DNA of 64,000 bases. It comes from CAUZIZ01 sp965222655 (GTDB lineage: Bacteria; Acidobacteriota; UBA6911; RPQK01; JAJDTT01). The DNA lies in NCBI GenBank assembly GCA_965222655.1, contig CBDCUP010000001.1:248001-312000 (forward strand), given 5' to 3'. The notes under the pieces are model-generated. The model worked only from the letters and a program-made list of their open reading frames with translations, was not told the origin of the DNA and searched no databases. Made by a program: the position numbers and the translations under genes. Below, piece after piece: positions 1-8,412 of the stretch. Positions within the stretch are counted from its first letter, which is position 1, and each line of letters opens with the position of its first letter.

Positions 1-103
1 CGGATCCGGCCTTCCCAACTGATTGCGGTCTCGGCACTCATCGAATATGCTTCATGCCGCCGGGCATAAGGGAGACGGGCCTCCGAGACCCTCACGACGT
101 AGG

Positions 104-819
104 ATGAGCTATAAAGGCAAACGTATTCTGGCGATCGTGCCAGCGAGAGGCGGAGTTCAAAGAATCCCACGAAAAAACCTTGCTCCTCTCAGGGGAAAAC
201 CTCTCATTTACTATGCAATCAGGAATGGCCAGCAGTGCCCCTATGTAACCACCACTGTGGTTTCGACCGAGGATAGCGAGATTGCTCGGGTCGCTGAAGA
301 GTTGGGGAGCCTCGTGATCCCGAGACCGGCACGACTCTCTCAGCCTGACACCAAAACCGAACCGGTGTGGTCCACACCGTAAACGTGCTGAAGGAACAGG
401 GGGAAGCGTACGATGCTGTCCTGCTGTTGCAGCCTACGACGCCCTTCAGAAAGACCGCTACCCTATCCAAGACTATCGAGATCTTTTTTGAGAAGAATGC
501 TGACTCTGTCGTCACAGTTGCCCCGGTCCCCGCGAAGTTCAACCCCTACAAGGGGGGCACAATCGAGGATGGCCTGTTGAGACCCTTTTCATCCAAAACC
601 GGGATGATCCGGAGGGACCAGGACGCACCGGTTCTGTACATGCGGAACGGGCAGGTCTACGTGAGCAAGACCAGCCTGATTGAGCAGGGTCGGCTCTTCG
701 GAGAGAGATGCGTTCCCTACGTCATGGACGAGGAATTCATCGTCAACATAGACGACTATTCGGATCTGGCGCTCGCCGAGTTTCTAGTAGACAAGGACTA
801 TCTGCAGCTCGAGGAATAA
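104..819 (+). pseudogene. neuA: CMP-N-acylneuraminate cytidylyltransferase (NeuA-like), frameshifted
   Basis: The enzyme family activates a nonulosonic acid with CTP for transfer to a surface glycan. The N-terminal part (from ATG at 104) carries the nucleotide-binding start IVPARGG...RIPRKNLAPLRGKPL, then VVSTEDSEIA and the DTKTEPV region. At 361-370 the frame breaks: reading GAACCG-GTGTGG runs into a stop at 380-382, while the +1-related frame continues with VHTVNVLKEQ, LLLQPTTPFR and FIVNIDDYSDL to a stop at 819. Removing one GT pair restores a normal-length protein of about 238 residues, so a two-base duplication is the simplest reading. It belongs with neuB/neuC about 17 kb downstream. 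The break could be a real mutation or a sequencing error. The start has only a weak ribosome site. Confidence 0.85.
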
Positions 820-835
820 GCTCGGCTGTAACCTA

Positions 836-856
836 CGACGTCCAGACGTTCAGACG
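836..856. repeat. short intergenic repeat, copy 1 (CAGACGTTCAGACG core)
   Basis: A 21-base stretch just after the neuA stop matches 30448-30468 at 19 of 21 positions, and both copies lie at 3' ends of genes. A weaker relative is at about 36949-36967. The function is unknown. It could be a fragment of a terminator-like or small repeat family. Confidence 0.4.
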
Positions 857-863
857 ATTCTAG

Positions 864-2439
864 CAGCCTGTCGGACTTAACTTACAGGCGTTTCTGAAAT
901 TTAAGTTTAAGGTTTGATTAAAAGTGTTGCATGACCAAGCACGAAAAGCGATGAGTCATCTGCTCTGCGGCGGTGATTTGGCCGCTGAAACGACGCGGCC
1001 CACCTCTTCAGAGGGTGGCACGGGCCATCGTCGGCTGGCGGCAGGAGAGGTTGTACATTCTTTTCAGATTCCAGGCGATGCTGGCCAGAGTCCACTCCCG
1101 GTCTGCTGCCTCCGCTCCTCTGAGAGAGAACTGCGTAAAGCCCATCACCGATTTGATGATCCCAAAGACGGGCTCCGGGACGGCTTTGCGTTGCCCGTAA
1201 ATGGCTCGACCCGCGGGGGTCTTCAACCGGTATCTCATCTGCTCCACCGCATCGGCGTCTTGCCCGGGCGGCTCCGGTTGTTTCCAGCGTTCGGTCGGCC
1301 GCAAGTGGTGGGCTTCCCGCTCGACCGCAATATAGGGGACAATCGCGTGCTCGCCACAAAGCTCCACGTTGGGGCCACTGAAGTAGCCGCTGTCGGCCAG
1401 CAACTCCTGGGCCCGACCCAGCGACTCGGGCAGGGCTTGCAGCGCCGCCAGGGCCGGCTCCAATTCTTTCTTGTCGTCGGCGTTTTGCGGGACATGAGCC
1501 GCCACAATCAAGAAGCTGTCGTTATCGACCAAGGCCTGAGCGTTGTAGCATTGCTCAAATCCCCCGCCCGAGACCGGCATGATCCGAGACTCTTCATCCG
1601 TCAGATTGATCTGATCCTGGTCTCGAATTCCTCCTTGGGGCGGTTGGGGGGGGCGACCCCGCGGTTTGTTTCCCCGTTTCCTCTGGGCTTGCCGCTTGGC
1701 CACTTTGGCTTCATATTCGGCCTGCTCACCTGCCTGCCGCTCGGCCGCCCGCTGGGCCAGCTTCTGCTTTGCTTCCTCGATCGCTTTCAACCGTTCCTCC
1801 CGCCGCGCCAGCTCAGCCGGGATGTCCATCCCTTCCGTTTCTTCTCGTCCATCCGCTGCCTCGGCCAGCCGCATCAACTCTTCCACTTCTTCTCGCAGCC
1901 GCGCTTCCAGCTTCCGGATGTGCCCCCAACTCAACGCACTGTGCTTGGAGGCATTGGCTTTGACCTTCGTGCCATCCAAACTCACGCGGCCCAACTTCAG
2001 AAATCCCATCGCCTGGGCCAGCAGCAAGATCTCCACAAACAGCGGCTTCAGCTCTTGCAAAAATCGCTTCCGGAAATGGGCGAGGGTGTCGTGATCCGGA
2101 TGCGTGTTGCCGGCGAGGTAGCGAAACGCCACCGAATCGTAGCTGGCTTGCTCCAACTTCCGACTCGAAAACACCCCCGTGGCATAGCCGTAAAACAACA
2201 ACGCCAGCATCATGGCCGGATGGTAGCCTTCCGATCCCCGCTTCGTGTAGGAATCCTCCAGCTTCCTCAGCTCCAGCTTGCTCACAACCTCCACCACGAA
2301 GCGAGCCAGATGCGTCTCCGGCAGCCATTCCTGCACCGAAGGGGGAAACAGATAAGGAGTCTCTCGATCGACTACTTTAAATCGATTCGCCATCACTAAT
2401 GATGCCTGTGGGGTATGACCTCGAAAGTCCGACAGGCTG
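864..2439 (-). mobile_element. IS1182-type insertion sequence with 15-bp perfect terminal inverted repeats
   Basis: The left end CAGCCTGTCGGACTT (864-878) is the exact reverse complement of the right end (2425-2439). A 4-bp CTAG flanks the element on both sides (860-863 and 2440-2443) and is the probable target duplication; palindromic targets are known for this family. The element is 1576 bp with a single full-length transposase on the minus strand, so it may be active. It landed between the convergent neuA-like gene and the GH109 gene, and the right-hand CTAG contains the GH109 stop codon. Confidence 0.9.
1008..2393 (-). CDS. IS1182 family DDE transposase
   Basis: The 461-residue protein starting MANRFKVVD has the N-terminal DUF772-type helical domain (PETHLARFVVEVV) and the RNase-H-like catalytic core. 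The DDE residues appear in VSLDGTKVKANAS (first D), LLADSGYFSGP (second D) and EPVFGIIKS (E). A long charged, Glu/Lys/Arg-rich insertion (about residues 160-250) separates the first two, as is usual for IS1182 members. I chose ATG 2393 over the in-frame start at 2453 because the latter lies outside the inverted repeat. The frame is intact. It is bounded by the terminal repeats at 864-878 and 2425-2439. Confidence 0.92.
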   Translation of the reverse strand: MANRFKVVDRETPYLFPPSVQEWLPETHLARFVVEVVSKLELRKLEDSYTKRGSEGYHPAMMLALLFYGYATGVFSSRKLEQASYDSVAFRYLAGNTHPDHDTLAHFRKRFLQELKPLFVEILLLAQAMGFLKLGRVSLDGTKVKANASKHSALSWGHIRKLEARLREEVEELMRLAEAADGREETEGMDIPAELARREERLKAIEEAKQKLAQRAAERQAGEQAEYEAKVAKRQAQRKRGNKPRGRPPQPPQGGIRDQDQINLTDEESRIMPVSGGGFEQCYNAQALVDNDSFLIVAAHVPQNADDKKELEPALAALQALPESLGRAQELLADSGYFSGPNVELCGEHAIVPYIAVEREAHHLRPTERWKQPEPPGQDADAVEQMRYRLKTPAGRAIYGQRKAVPEPVFGIIKSVMGFTQFSLRGAEAADREWTLASIAWNLKRMYNLSCRQPTMARATL

Positions 2440-3825
2440 CTAGGCCTGAACAATTCCCAGAGGAGGGAAAACCTTCCAGGCCCCCCGCGTGAAGTCCGGG
2501 AAATCGACGGGACGGCTCTTGTGCGACACCGACTGCTCTGAAAGCTCCGAAACCACGCTCAGAGCCGCAGCATCGTAGACGTCCATATCTGTGGGAGATC
2601 CCTCTCGCAGACATTGGATCAGCCGGTAGTCCTCCAGGTAATCCATCCCCCCATGGGTCGCTCCCTGGGAGTCCTTGCCCAGCGTCTTCCAAAACGGATG
2701 GTCGAATTCTTCAAGATACTCGCTCGCCGCTTCCCATTGATGTTCTGGACTTCTCCCTTCGATGTGCACCCGATCCGGGTAGCCATGAACGATGCCTTTG
2801 GTGCCCTGGACCAGATTGATGCGGCTGTAGGGTCGAGGCAAGTTGCAGTCATGACTCAGGAAAATGGTTCGACCCTTGATCGTGTGAATCAGGCTCACAT
2901 TCACATCTCCTAAAGCGAACGCTTCCTTCCTTTCCGGAGCTTCTGGAGGGAAATGTTCCTGGGCGTATTGGTAGAGTCCCCTGGAGTTACTGCTCATCGA
3001 GACCAGGTAATCGAATCGATCTCCCCGGTTGATGTCCATGCACTGGGCTACAGGTCCCAAACCATGGGTGGGATAGAGATTACCGTTTCTCTTGATGGAG
3101 TGATCACGGCGCCACAGGCCCTCACCTTCCGGGCTGAACTTTATGGCACGGAGATCGTGAAGATATCCGCACTCCGCATGCATGATCTCCCCCAACAATC
3201 CCTTCCTCAGCATATTCAGGATCATCATCTCGCGGCGCCCGTAGTTGCAGTTCTCCATCATGACGCAATGTTTCTTGTACTTTTCTGCCGCCTCGACGAG
3301 CTGCCAACATTCATCGATCGTAAGCGCCGCAGGCACTTCGGTAGCTGCGTGTTTCCCGGCTTCCATAGCGGCAAGGCAGACCGGGACGTGCCATCTCCAG
3401 GGCGTCGCCGTGTAAACCAGGTCCAGATCCTCCTGCTGGCACATTCGCTTGAAGTCATGCTCTCCGCGCCAGAAACCCTTGGGTTCCGGCTGTCCGGCTT
3501 CCCTCGTCCAGGCCTGGATACGCTTCACCTTTACTCGATCGAGGTCGCAGACCGCTCGGAGTTCTGCGCCCTTGATTCGAAGCAAATTCTTGACGTGATT
3601 GGATCCCATGCCTCCCACTCCAACGAATCCAATCCGAACACGTTCCAGCGGAGATGCGACGAAGGGCTTGTTGGGAGAAGGCCCTACCAGGTGGGCTGTG
3701 GCCTGTGAGCTGAGTTCGGACAATGAGGACCTGGTAGTTGACAGGCCTAGGCCGCCGACCGCGCTCAGCTTCATCCACTGGCGACGGTCAAAACCACTTT
3801 TCCGATTCGAACGCCCCTCATCCAT
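2440..3825 (-). CDS. Tat-exported Gfo/Idh/MocA-fold protein, GH109 alpha-N-acetylgalactosaminidase type
   Basis: GH109 enzymes hydrolyse terminal alpha-GalNAc by an NAD-dependent redox mechanism. Residues 13-35 form a twin-arginine signal (DRRQWMKLSAVGGLGLS), so it should act in the periplasm. The NAD-binding loop is GFVGVGGMGSNH (about 67-78). Family signatures follow: ATEVPAALTIDECWQLV, MMENCNYG, GYLHDLR and LYPTHGLGPVAQCMDINRGD. The length of 461 is normal. The start ATG at 3825 has a good GGAGG 8 bases upstream. It is last in a minus-strand run after the GT4 and carbamoyltransferase genes, hinting at trimming of, or defence against, GalNAc-containing glycan. The TAG stop (2440-2442) lies inside the CTAG target duplication of the adjacent IS, so the protein end appears unaltered. 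Substrate is inferred from family resemblance only. Confidence 0.82.
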   Translation of the reverse strand: MDEGRSNRKSGFDRRQWMKLSAVGGLGLSTTRSSLSELSSQATAHLVGPSPNKPFVASPLERVRIGFVGVGGMGSNHVKNLLRIKGAELRAVCDLDRVKVKRIQAWTREAGQPEPKGFWRGEHDFKRMCQQEDLDLVYTATPWRWHVPVCLAAMEAGKHAATEVPAALTIDECWQLVEAAEKYKKHCVMMENCNYGRREMMILNMLRKGLLGEIMHAECGYLHDLRAIKFSPEGEGLWRRDHSIKRNGNLYPTHGLGPVAQCMDINRGDRFDYLVSMSSNSRGLYQYAQEHFPPEAPERKEAFALGDVNVSLIHTIKGRTIFLSHDCNLPRPYSRINLVQGTKGIVHGYPDRVHIEGRSPEHQWEAASEYLEEFDHPFWKTLGKDSQGATHGGMDYLEDYRLIQCLREGSPTDMDVYDAAALSVVSELSEQSVSHKSRPVDFPDFTRGAWKVFPPLGIVQA

Positions 3826-3849
3826 AGTCTCACGACCTCCTGCGCGCTC

Positions 3850-5085
3850 CTAGAAAACTCCGTTCTTGGCAACAACACCTTCGAGAAAATCGGCGAAACG
3901 ATTAGAGAGCTGTTCCAGGGAAAATTCATTTCTCGCGAGCTCACGAGCTCGCTTTCCCATCTCGCGGACGAGAATCGGGTTCGACTTGAGCTCAAGAACA
4001 GCCTCGACGAAAGGTCCCGGTTCTTCAGGAGGAACCGCCAGGCCGCTCTTTCGCTCCGTTACCAGCTCTGCAAGCCAGCCTGGATAGTTGACAATCACCG
4101 GAAGTCCCGCCGAGATATAGTCAAAGAACTTGTTGGGTGAGGTGCCATATTGAAACCCCTCGACATTCGCAAGAATCATGAGTCCCACATCCGCGCTGGA
4201 AAGCTTACGCGCAAGTTCTTCGCGCGGCACCGGATCAAGAAAAATGCAGTTGTCCAATCCGGCCTCGTCGGCTCGTCGAATCAGCTCTGGTTTCTTCTTG
4301 CCATCACCGACGAAGACAAACTTGACATCGTGGATGCCGTCCTGGTGGAGTAACTGGGCTGCAGCCAAGACGGCGTCCAGTCCGTTCGCGATGCCGTGTG
4401 CCCCGGCAAATACACAGACGAAGTCGTCATCGTTGGTCTCAAGGAAGCACTCGCTGTCCTCTCTTTCAGGCTTGAATAGCTCCAGATCGGAAACATTCGG
4501 GATCATTGAGATAGGAAGGTCTGGCCGACTGCGTCTTCGGATTCCCGCTTCGATTCCGGGGGACAGGGCGATACAGGCATCAGCACAGCGGTAGGCAAGC
4601 CACTCCAATCCCAAGAGCGCCCAGAAGGCTATCGGGTTCCTGATTGCCCCCATTTGGCGGGGTACTTCGGGCCATAGATCTCGGACTTCGAACACGAATT
4701 GCTTCCGGCGAAAAAGCTTAGCACAGATCCCCGGAATGGCAGCTGTAAGCGGAGTCGAGGTTGCAAAGAAAAGATCGTAATCCCCACGCAGGGCAACCGC
4801 GACTGCTTTGAGGGCAACTCGCAGAAAAACCCATGCCCGCCTGGGGACACTCAGGTAATTCGAATAGGACATTGCCACCTGTCTGACACAGATGCCATCG
4901 ACGGTTCCACTACGCCAGCCGCGACGCACGGGACCGGATATACCTGGATCACTTAGCTTGTTGCCCCCACAGACCACGGTCAGGGAATGCCCTCGCTCTA
5001 TCAGCCTTCGCGCCATTTCATACGAACGTGTCGGCCATGCGCCCTGGGGAGCAGAGAAGTATTGGTGAAAATACACGATGCGCAT
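3850..5085 (-). CDS. GT4 glycosyltransferase (WbuB-like)
   Basis: A cytoplasmic retaining GT-B glycosyltransferase. The N-terminal half has MRIVYFHQYFSAPQG and the FEVRDLWPE motif typical of WbuB/WcaI-type enzymes. The C-terminal donor half has FVFVGDGKKKPEL, the GTSPNKFFDYISAGLPVI region and a LAVPPEEP loop. I preferred ATG 5085 (MRIVYFHQ) over an upstream in-frame codon because family members begin with this strand. It lies 31 bases after the carbamoyltransferase and 24 bases before the GH109 gene, so the three are probably co-transcribed. WbuB relatives transfer N-acetyl-L-fucosamine, but the sugar here cannot be deduced. Confidence 0.88.
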   Translation of the reverse strand: MRIVYFHQYFSAPQGAWPTRSYEMARRLIERGHSLTVVCGGNKLSDPGISGPVRRGWRSGTVDGICVRQVAMSYSNYLSVPRRAWVFLRVALKAVAVALRGDYDLFFATSTPLTAAIPGICAKLFRRKQFVFEVRDLWPEVPRQMGAIRNPIAFWALLGLEWLAYRCADACIALSPGIEAGIRRRSRPDLPISMIPNVSDLELFKPEREDSECFLETNDDDFVCVFAGAHGIANGLDAVLAAAQLLHQDGIHDVKFVFVGDGKKKPELIRRADEAGLDNCIFLDPVPREELARKLSSADVGLMILANVEGFQYGTSPNKFFDYISAGLPVIVNYPGWLAELVTERKSGLAVPPEEPGPFVEAVLELKSNPILVREMGKRARELARNEFSLEQLSNRFADFLEGVVAKNGVF

Positions 5086-5116
5086 GAAAGATCGATAGCT
5101 CTGATTCGGGGATCTC

Positions 5117-6820
5117 CTACTTCGATATCCTGACGTTCCCCAGGTAGAGGACATCGAGACCGCAGGAGTAAAAGGTGCGTATCGCGTCCTCCGGACTACT
5201 CACAATCGGTTCACCGTTGAGGTTGAAACTGGTATTCAAAACAATGGGAACATTCGTTATTTTCTCGAAGAATGCGATCAACAGATAGAAGCGGGATGAG
5301 GAATCAGCCTCAACGGTCTGAAGTCGCCCACTGCCATCGACGTGAACCACCGCCGGCACCTCGGCCCGTTTCTCCTCACGAAACAACACGACTTGCTCCA
5401 TGAAGGGGACTCGCATCTCGGGACCACATTCAAAATACTCGGAAACACGTTCCTGAAGAATCGCAGGAGCAAACGGGCGATAGCCCTCTCGGTATTTGAC
5501 AGCGGCGTTGACGGTGTCCTTTGTGCCGGGGAGGCGCGGATCGGCCAATATGGATCGGTTTCCCAACGCACGCTGACCGAATTCTTCCCTTCCCTGGAAC
5601 CAGCCGATGAGTCGCCCGTTTGCGAGGTCCTCGGCTGCCCGCTGCGATGGATCGTCGCACTGCTCGACATTGGGAAGCTTGTATCGAGCCACCGTTTCCC
5701 AACATTCTTGATCCGAGAACTCGATCCCCCAGTAGTTGTGGTTCGAAACCTCAAACGCCCTGGTAGCTGTGCGCTTGCTGTGCAGGTAGAGAGCAGCCCC
5801 GATGGAGGTGCCGGAGTCGTCGGGACAGCTCCCAATGAAGTGCTCACGAAAAGGAGTCAGTTGTGAGATCTTTCCGTTGAATACACTGTTCATGAAGCAG
5901 CCACCGCTTGCCACTAACCGATCAGCCGCGGTTTGCTGGTGAAGCCTTGTGAGAACCTCGGCGGCCGTTTCCTCGAACACCAGTTGTGCCGCCGCGGCAA
6001 TCTTGTTGTGACGCTCGTCGAGGGGTTCATCTCCGGCGCGAGGATTTCCGAAGCGCTCCTCGAAACGATCCGAGTAGAGTCGTCGATCCCAGAAATTGAA
6101 GTGCTCGAAATACTCGAGCGCCAAGCTGAATCCTCCACGTTCGTCGGTGGATACCAGCTCCCTCATAGGCGGATAGAACTCATTGTTCCCCGGAGCGAAC
6201 GACGCAAGTGCCATCACCTTCCATTCATCGCCGTCTGGCTTATAGCCGAGGAACTGGGTCACTGCACCGTAGAAGAGACCCAGGGAATGAGGGAACATCA
6301 CTTCGTGGAGCACCTCGATATCAGTCCCTGCGACCCGTGCCAAAAGACCGGTGTGTTTCTCGCCCCGGCCATCGAGCGTCAGCACCGCACAACGATCGAA
6401 GGGGCTCAGAAAGACCGCATTGCCCAGGTGGGCAAAATAGTGGTCTACGAAGGTAATGGGAGGGCCGTCCTCCCAGAGACCCTGCAGGCTCATCAGGTCA
6501 GCTCCAGGCTTGCCCGCGATGGATAAAAGGCGCGCCGGAACCTGCACCATATGCTCCACACGCCAGCGCCGGCTATTCACAAAACCAGCCAGCGTCGTTT
6601 CGAGCTCAATAGCCGGATTCCAGGCCACCGCAATCTCATCTACCTCATCGATGCGCAGACCTACTTCCTGGAGGCAGCGCTCGATAGCACGAACCGGAAA
6701 AACACCGCTCTGTTTCACTCGATCAAGTCGTTCTTCCGGGATAGCAACTACGACCTTGCCGTCGATAACCACACAGGCGGAACAGATACATACGTCGTGA
6801 CTGATACCCAGAATCTTCAT
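5117..6820 (-). CDS. carbamoyltransferase, NodU/CmcH family
   Basis: Transfers a carbamoyl group from carbamoyl phosphate, via carbamoyl-AMP, to a hydroxyl of a sugar or antibiotic. The N-terminal Kae1-like ASKHA domain starts MKILGISHD and carries the metal-site motif VDHYFAHLGNAVF. GGCFMNSVFNGK, CPDDSGTSIGAAL and the C-terminal YrdC-like block (GREEFGQRALGNRSILADPR, YREGYRPFAPAIL, LNTSFNLNGEPIV) follow. The length of 567 is typical. It is flanked by glycosyltransferase genes, so the likely acceptor is a sugar of the surface polysaccharide. The acceptor is an inference. The frame is intact, and a modest GAGGT ribosome site precedes ATG 6820. Confidence 0.93.
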   Translation of the reverse strand: MKILGISHDVCICSACVVIDGKVVVAIPEERLDRVKQSGVFPVRAIERCLQEVGLRIDEVDEIAVAWNPAIELETTLAGFVNSRRWRVEHMVQVPARLLSIAGKPGADLMSLQGLWEDGPPITFVDHYFAHLGNAVFLSPFDRCAVLTLDGRGEKHTGLLARVAGTDIEVLHEVMFPHSLGLFYGAVTQFLGYKPDGDEWKVMALASFAPGNNEFYPPMRELVSTDERGGFSLALEYFEHFNFWDRRLYSDRFEERFGNPRAGDEPLDERHNKIAAAAQLVFEETAAEVLTRLHQQTAADRLVASGGCFMNSVFNGKISQLTPFREHFIGSCPDDSGTSIGAALYLHSKRTATRAFEVSNHNYWGIEFSDQECWETVARYKLPNVEQCDDPSQRAAEDLANGRLIGWFQGREEFGQRALGNRSILADPRLPGTKDTVNAAVKYREGYRPFAPAILQERVSEYFECGPEMRVPFMEQVVLFREEKRAEVPAVVHVDGSGRLQTVEADSSSRFYLLIAFFEKITNVPIVLNTSFNLNGEPIVSSPEDAIRTFYSCGLDVLYLGNVRISK

Positions 6821-6912
6821 GCTTCGCTTACCTCGAAAGAGCCCTCCCTAAAGCGTACGTCACCATTATCTTCTCAAGCCTGACAAGTTCTTCCTGCTTC
6901 TCTCAACTGCAT

Positions 6913-8316
6913 TCAAGTCAAGGTTGGGTCTTGTACAAATGCCGCTGCTCTCTCGGCAGTTCGCCGTGCGGTCTGAATACAGTCAGGGATGCCAACTCCT
7001 CCGAAAAAGGCTCCAGTGAGGAAGAGTCCTGGAGTTTGATCCAAGGCCCTCTCCAAACCCTCAATTCTCTGACCATGTCCCACCACCAATTGTGGCATGA
7101 CGCGAGTGTTATGAAACACTCGCTCCAGGATGGGTGCACAAGTAACTCCGAGCAGTCGTTGCACTTCTTCGTGTGCCGCTGAAGCGGCCTGCTCATCCGA
7201 GAGCTCCGTTCGAGTCATTCTCCCATCATGGGTAACACAGCGCAGAAGGACAACCTCAGGCGGACATCTTCCCTCGAACTTGCTGCTAACCCAGGTGCAA
7301 GCGTCGACAACTCGAGCTTCGCTTGCCGGTGTGATAAATCCAAAGCCGTCCAGTGGATGGGAAAACTTTGAACGTTTGTAGGCAAGGTAGACAATCCTGC
7401 TGGAGGTATAGGGAACCTCCCGTAAGAGTCGGCTCGCTTCGGGATTCACATCTCCCAAGATCTCTGCACTTGCGGCAGCCGGCGTAGAAAGCACCAGGAA
7501 ATCGAAGGCTTCGTCGAACCCGGGTGCTCTCAAGCGGAAGGACCCGGACTCTGAGGAAAGGCGAAGATCGACGACACTGAGTCGGATTTCGACCTCCTTG
7601 AGGCTCCCTACCAGAAGATCAACCAGCTCTTCCATGCCTCCACGGAGGGTCAGAAAGAGTGAAGACGACTTGGTCGAGGACCTGGATCTGCCGTTGCGAA
7701 AACCCCTCCAAAGACTGCCGAACTCTTGCTCAAGCTGGTAGAGAAGAGGAAGTGCACTGGAGGTACTCAAACGTCCTATATCTCCCCCGTAGATCGCGGC
7801 CACCAGAGGCTCGGCTATCCTGTCCGTAAATTCCCGTCCCAGCCGCCGTTCGAAAAAGGAGCGAATGCTGGGATCACCCTGACCGCGACCCACCAGCGGT
7901 TCCAACAATGCTCTCAGCTTGCCCGCTCTACTCAAAGAAGCCGTCGACCAGAAAGTCCTCAGGCTGACTGGAGCCAGAAAAGCCATACCTTCGGGCAAGG
8001 GTTGAAGGGTCTTTTGACCAACTACAAAGGTTCGTCGGTGCTCGTCTCTGGAACCAATCAACTGATGAGATAGACCTAGCTGCTGCGCCAGCTCACGAGC
8101 TGCCGGCTTGTAGCTCACGAATGCCTCAGGACCCCACTCCAGGAGACAATCCCCGATCCTCTCTGATCGGATAACCCCTCCAAGACGATCCGATCGCTCT
8201 AACAGACTGATGTCAATCTCAAGGGACTTGCCCAAGCGCTCTTGGAGTAGGAAGTAGGCGCTGGTGAGGCCTGAAATTCCCCCGCCTACAATCGCGATCT
8301 TGAGACGTCTAGCCAT
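6913..8316 (-). CDS. hemY: protoporphyrinogen/coproporphyrinogen III oxidase (HemY type)
   Basis: FAD-dependent oxidase of late haem biosynthesis. Residues 7-30 hold the dinucleotide-binding GGGISGLTSAYFLL followed by LLERSDRLGGVIRS. ECGPEA-type WGPEAFVSYKP, EPLVAAIYGGDIGRLS and the C-terminal FLTGAFFGGVGIPDCIQTARRTA (FAD-binding end motif) are all present. The length of 467 is normal for HemY. It is the first gene of the minus-strand run and is separated by 92 bases from the carbamoyltransferase. Its place among polysaccharide genes looks incidental. An AAGGAG site lies about 12 bases before ATG 8316. Confidence 0.92.
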   Translation of the reverse strand: MARRLKIAIVGGGISGLTSAYFLLQERLGKSLEIDISLLERSDRLGGVIRSERIGDCLLEWGPEAFVSYKPAARELAQQLGLSHQLIGSRDEHRRTFVVGQKTLQPLPEGMAFLAPVSLRTFWSTASLSRAGKLRALLEPLVGRGQGDPSIRSFFERRLGREFTDRIAEPLVAAIYGGDIGRLSTSSALPLLYQLEQEFGSLWRGFRNGRSRSSTKSSSLFLTLRGGMEELVDLLVGSLKEVEIRLSVVDLRLSSESGSFRLRAPGFDEAFDFLVLSTPAAASAEILGDVNPEASRLLREVPYTSSRIVYLAYKRSKFSHPLDGFGFITPASEARVVDACTWVSSKFEGRCPPEVVLLRCVTHDGRMTRTELSDEQAASAAHEEVQRLLGVTCAPILERVFHNTRVMPQLVVGHGQRIEGLERALDQTPGLFLTGAFFGGVGIPDCIQTARRTAERAAAFVQDPTLT

Positions 8317-8412
8317 TCGTGGCCTTCTACTCCTTCATCCAAATGGAGCCGCTGACCTCTTTCTATTCTTGAGGGATGCTAGCAGATAAACGCGTGAACA
8401 AGACAGCGCTGT

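Noticed and set aside
924..2399. 491-residue open frame on the plus strand
   Set aside because: It is antisense to the full-length IS1182 transposase, whose catalytic motifs and terminal repeats are clear. The composition looks like a shadow frame.
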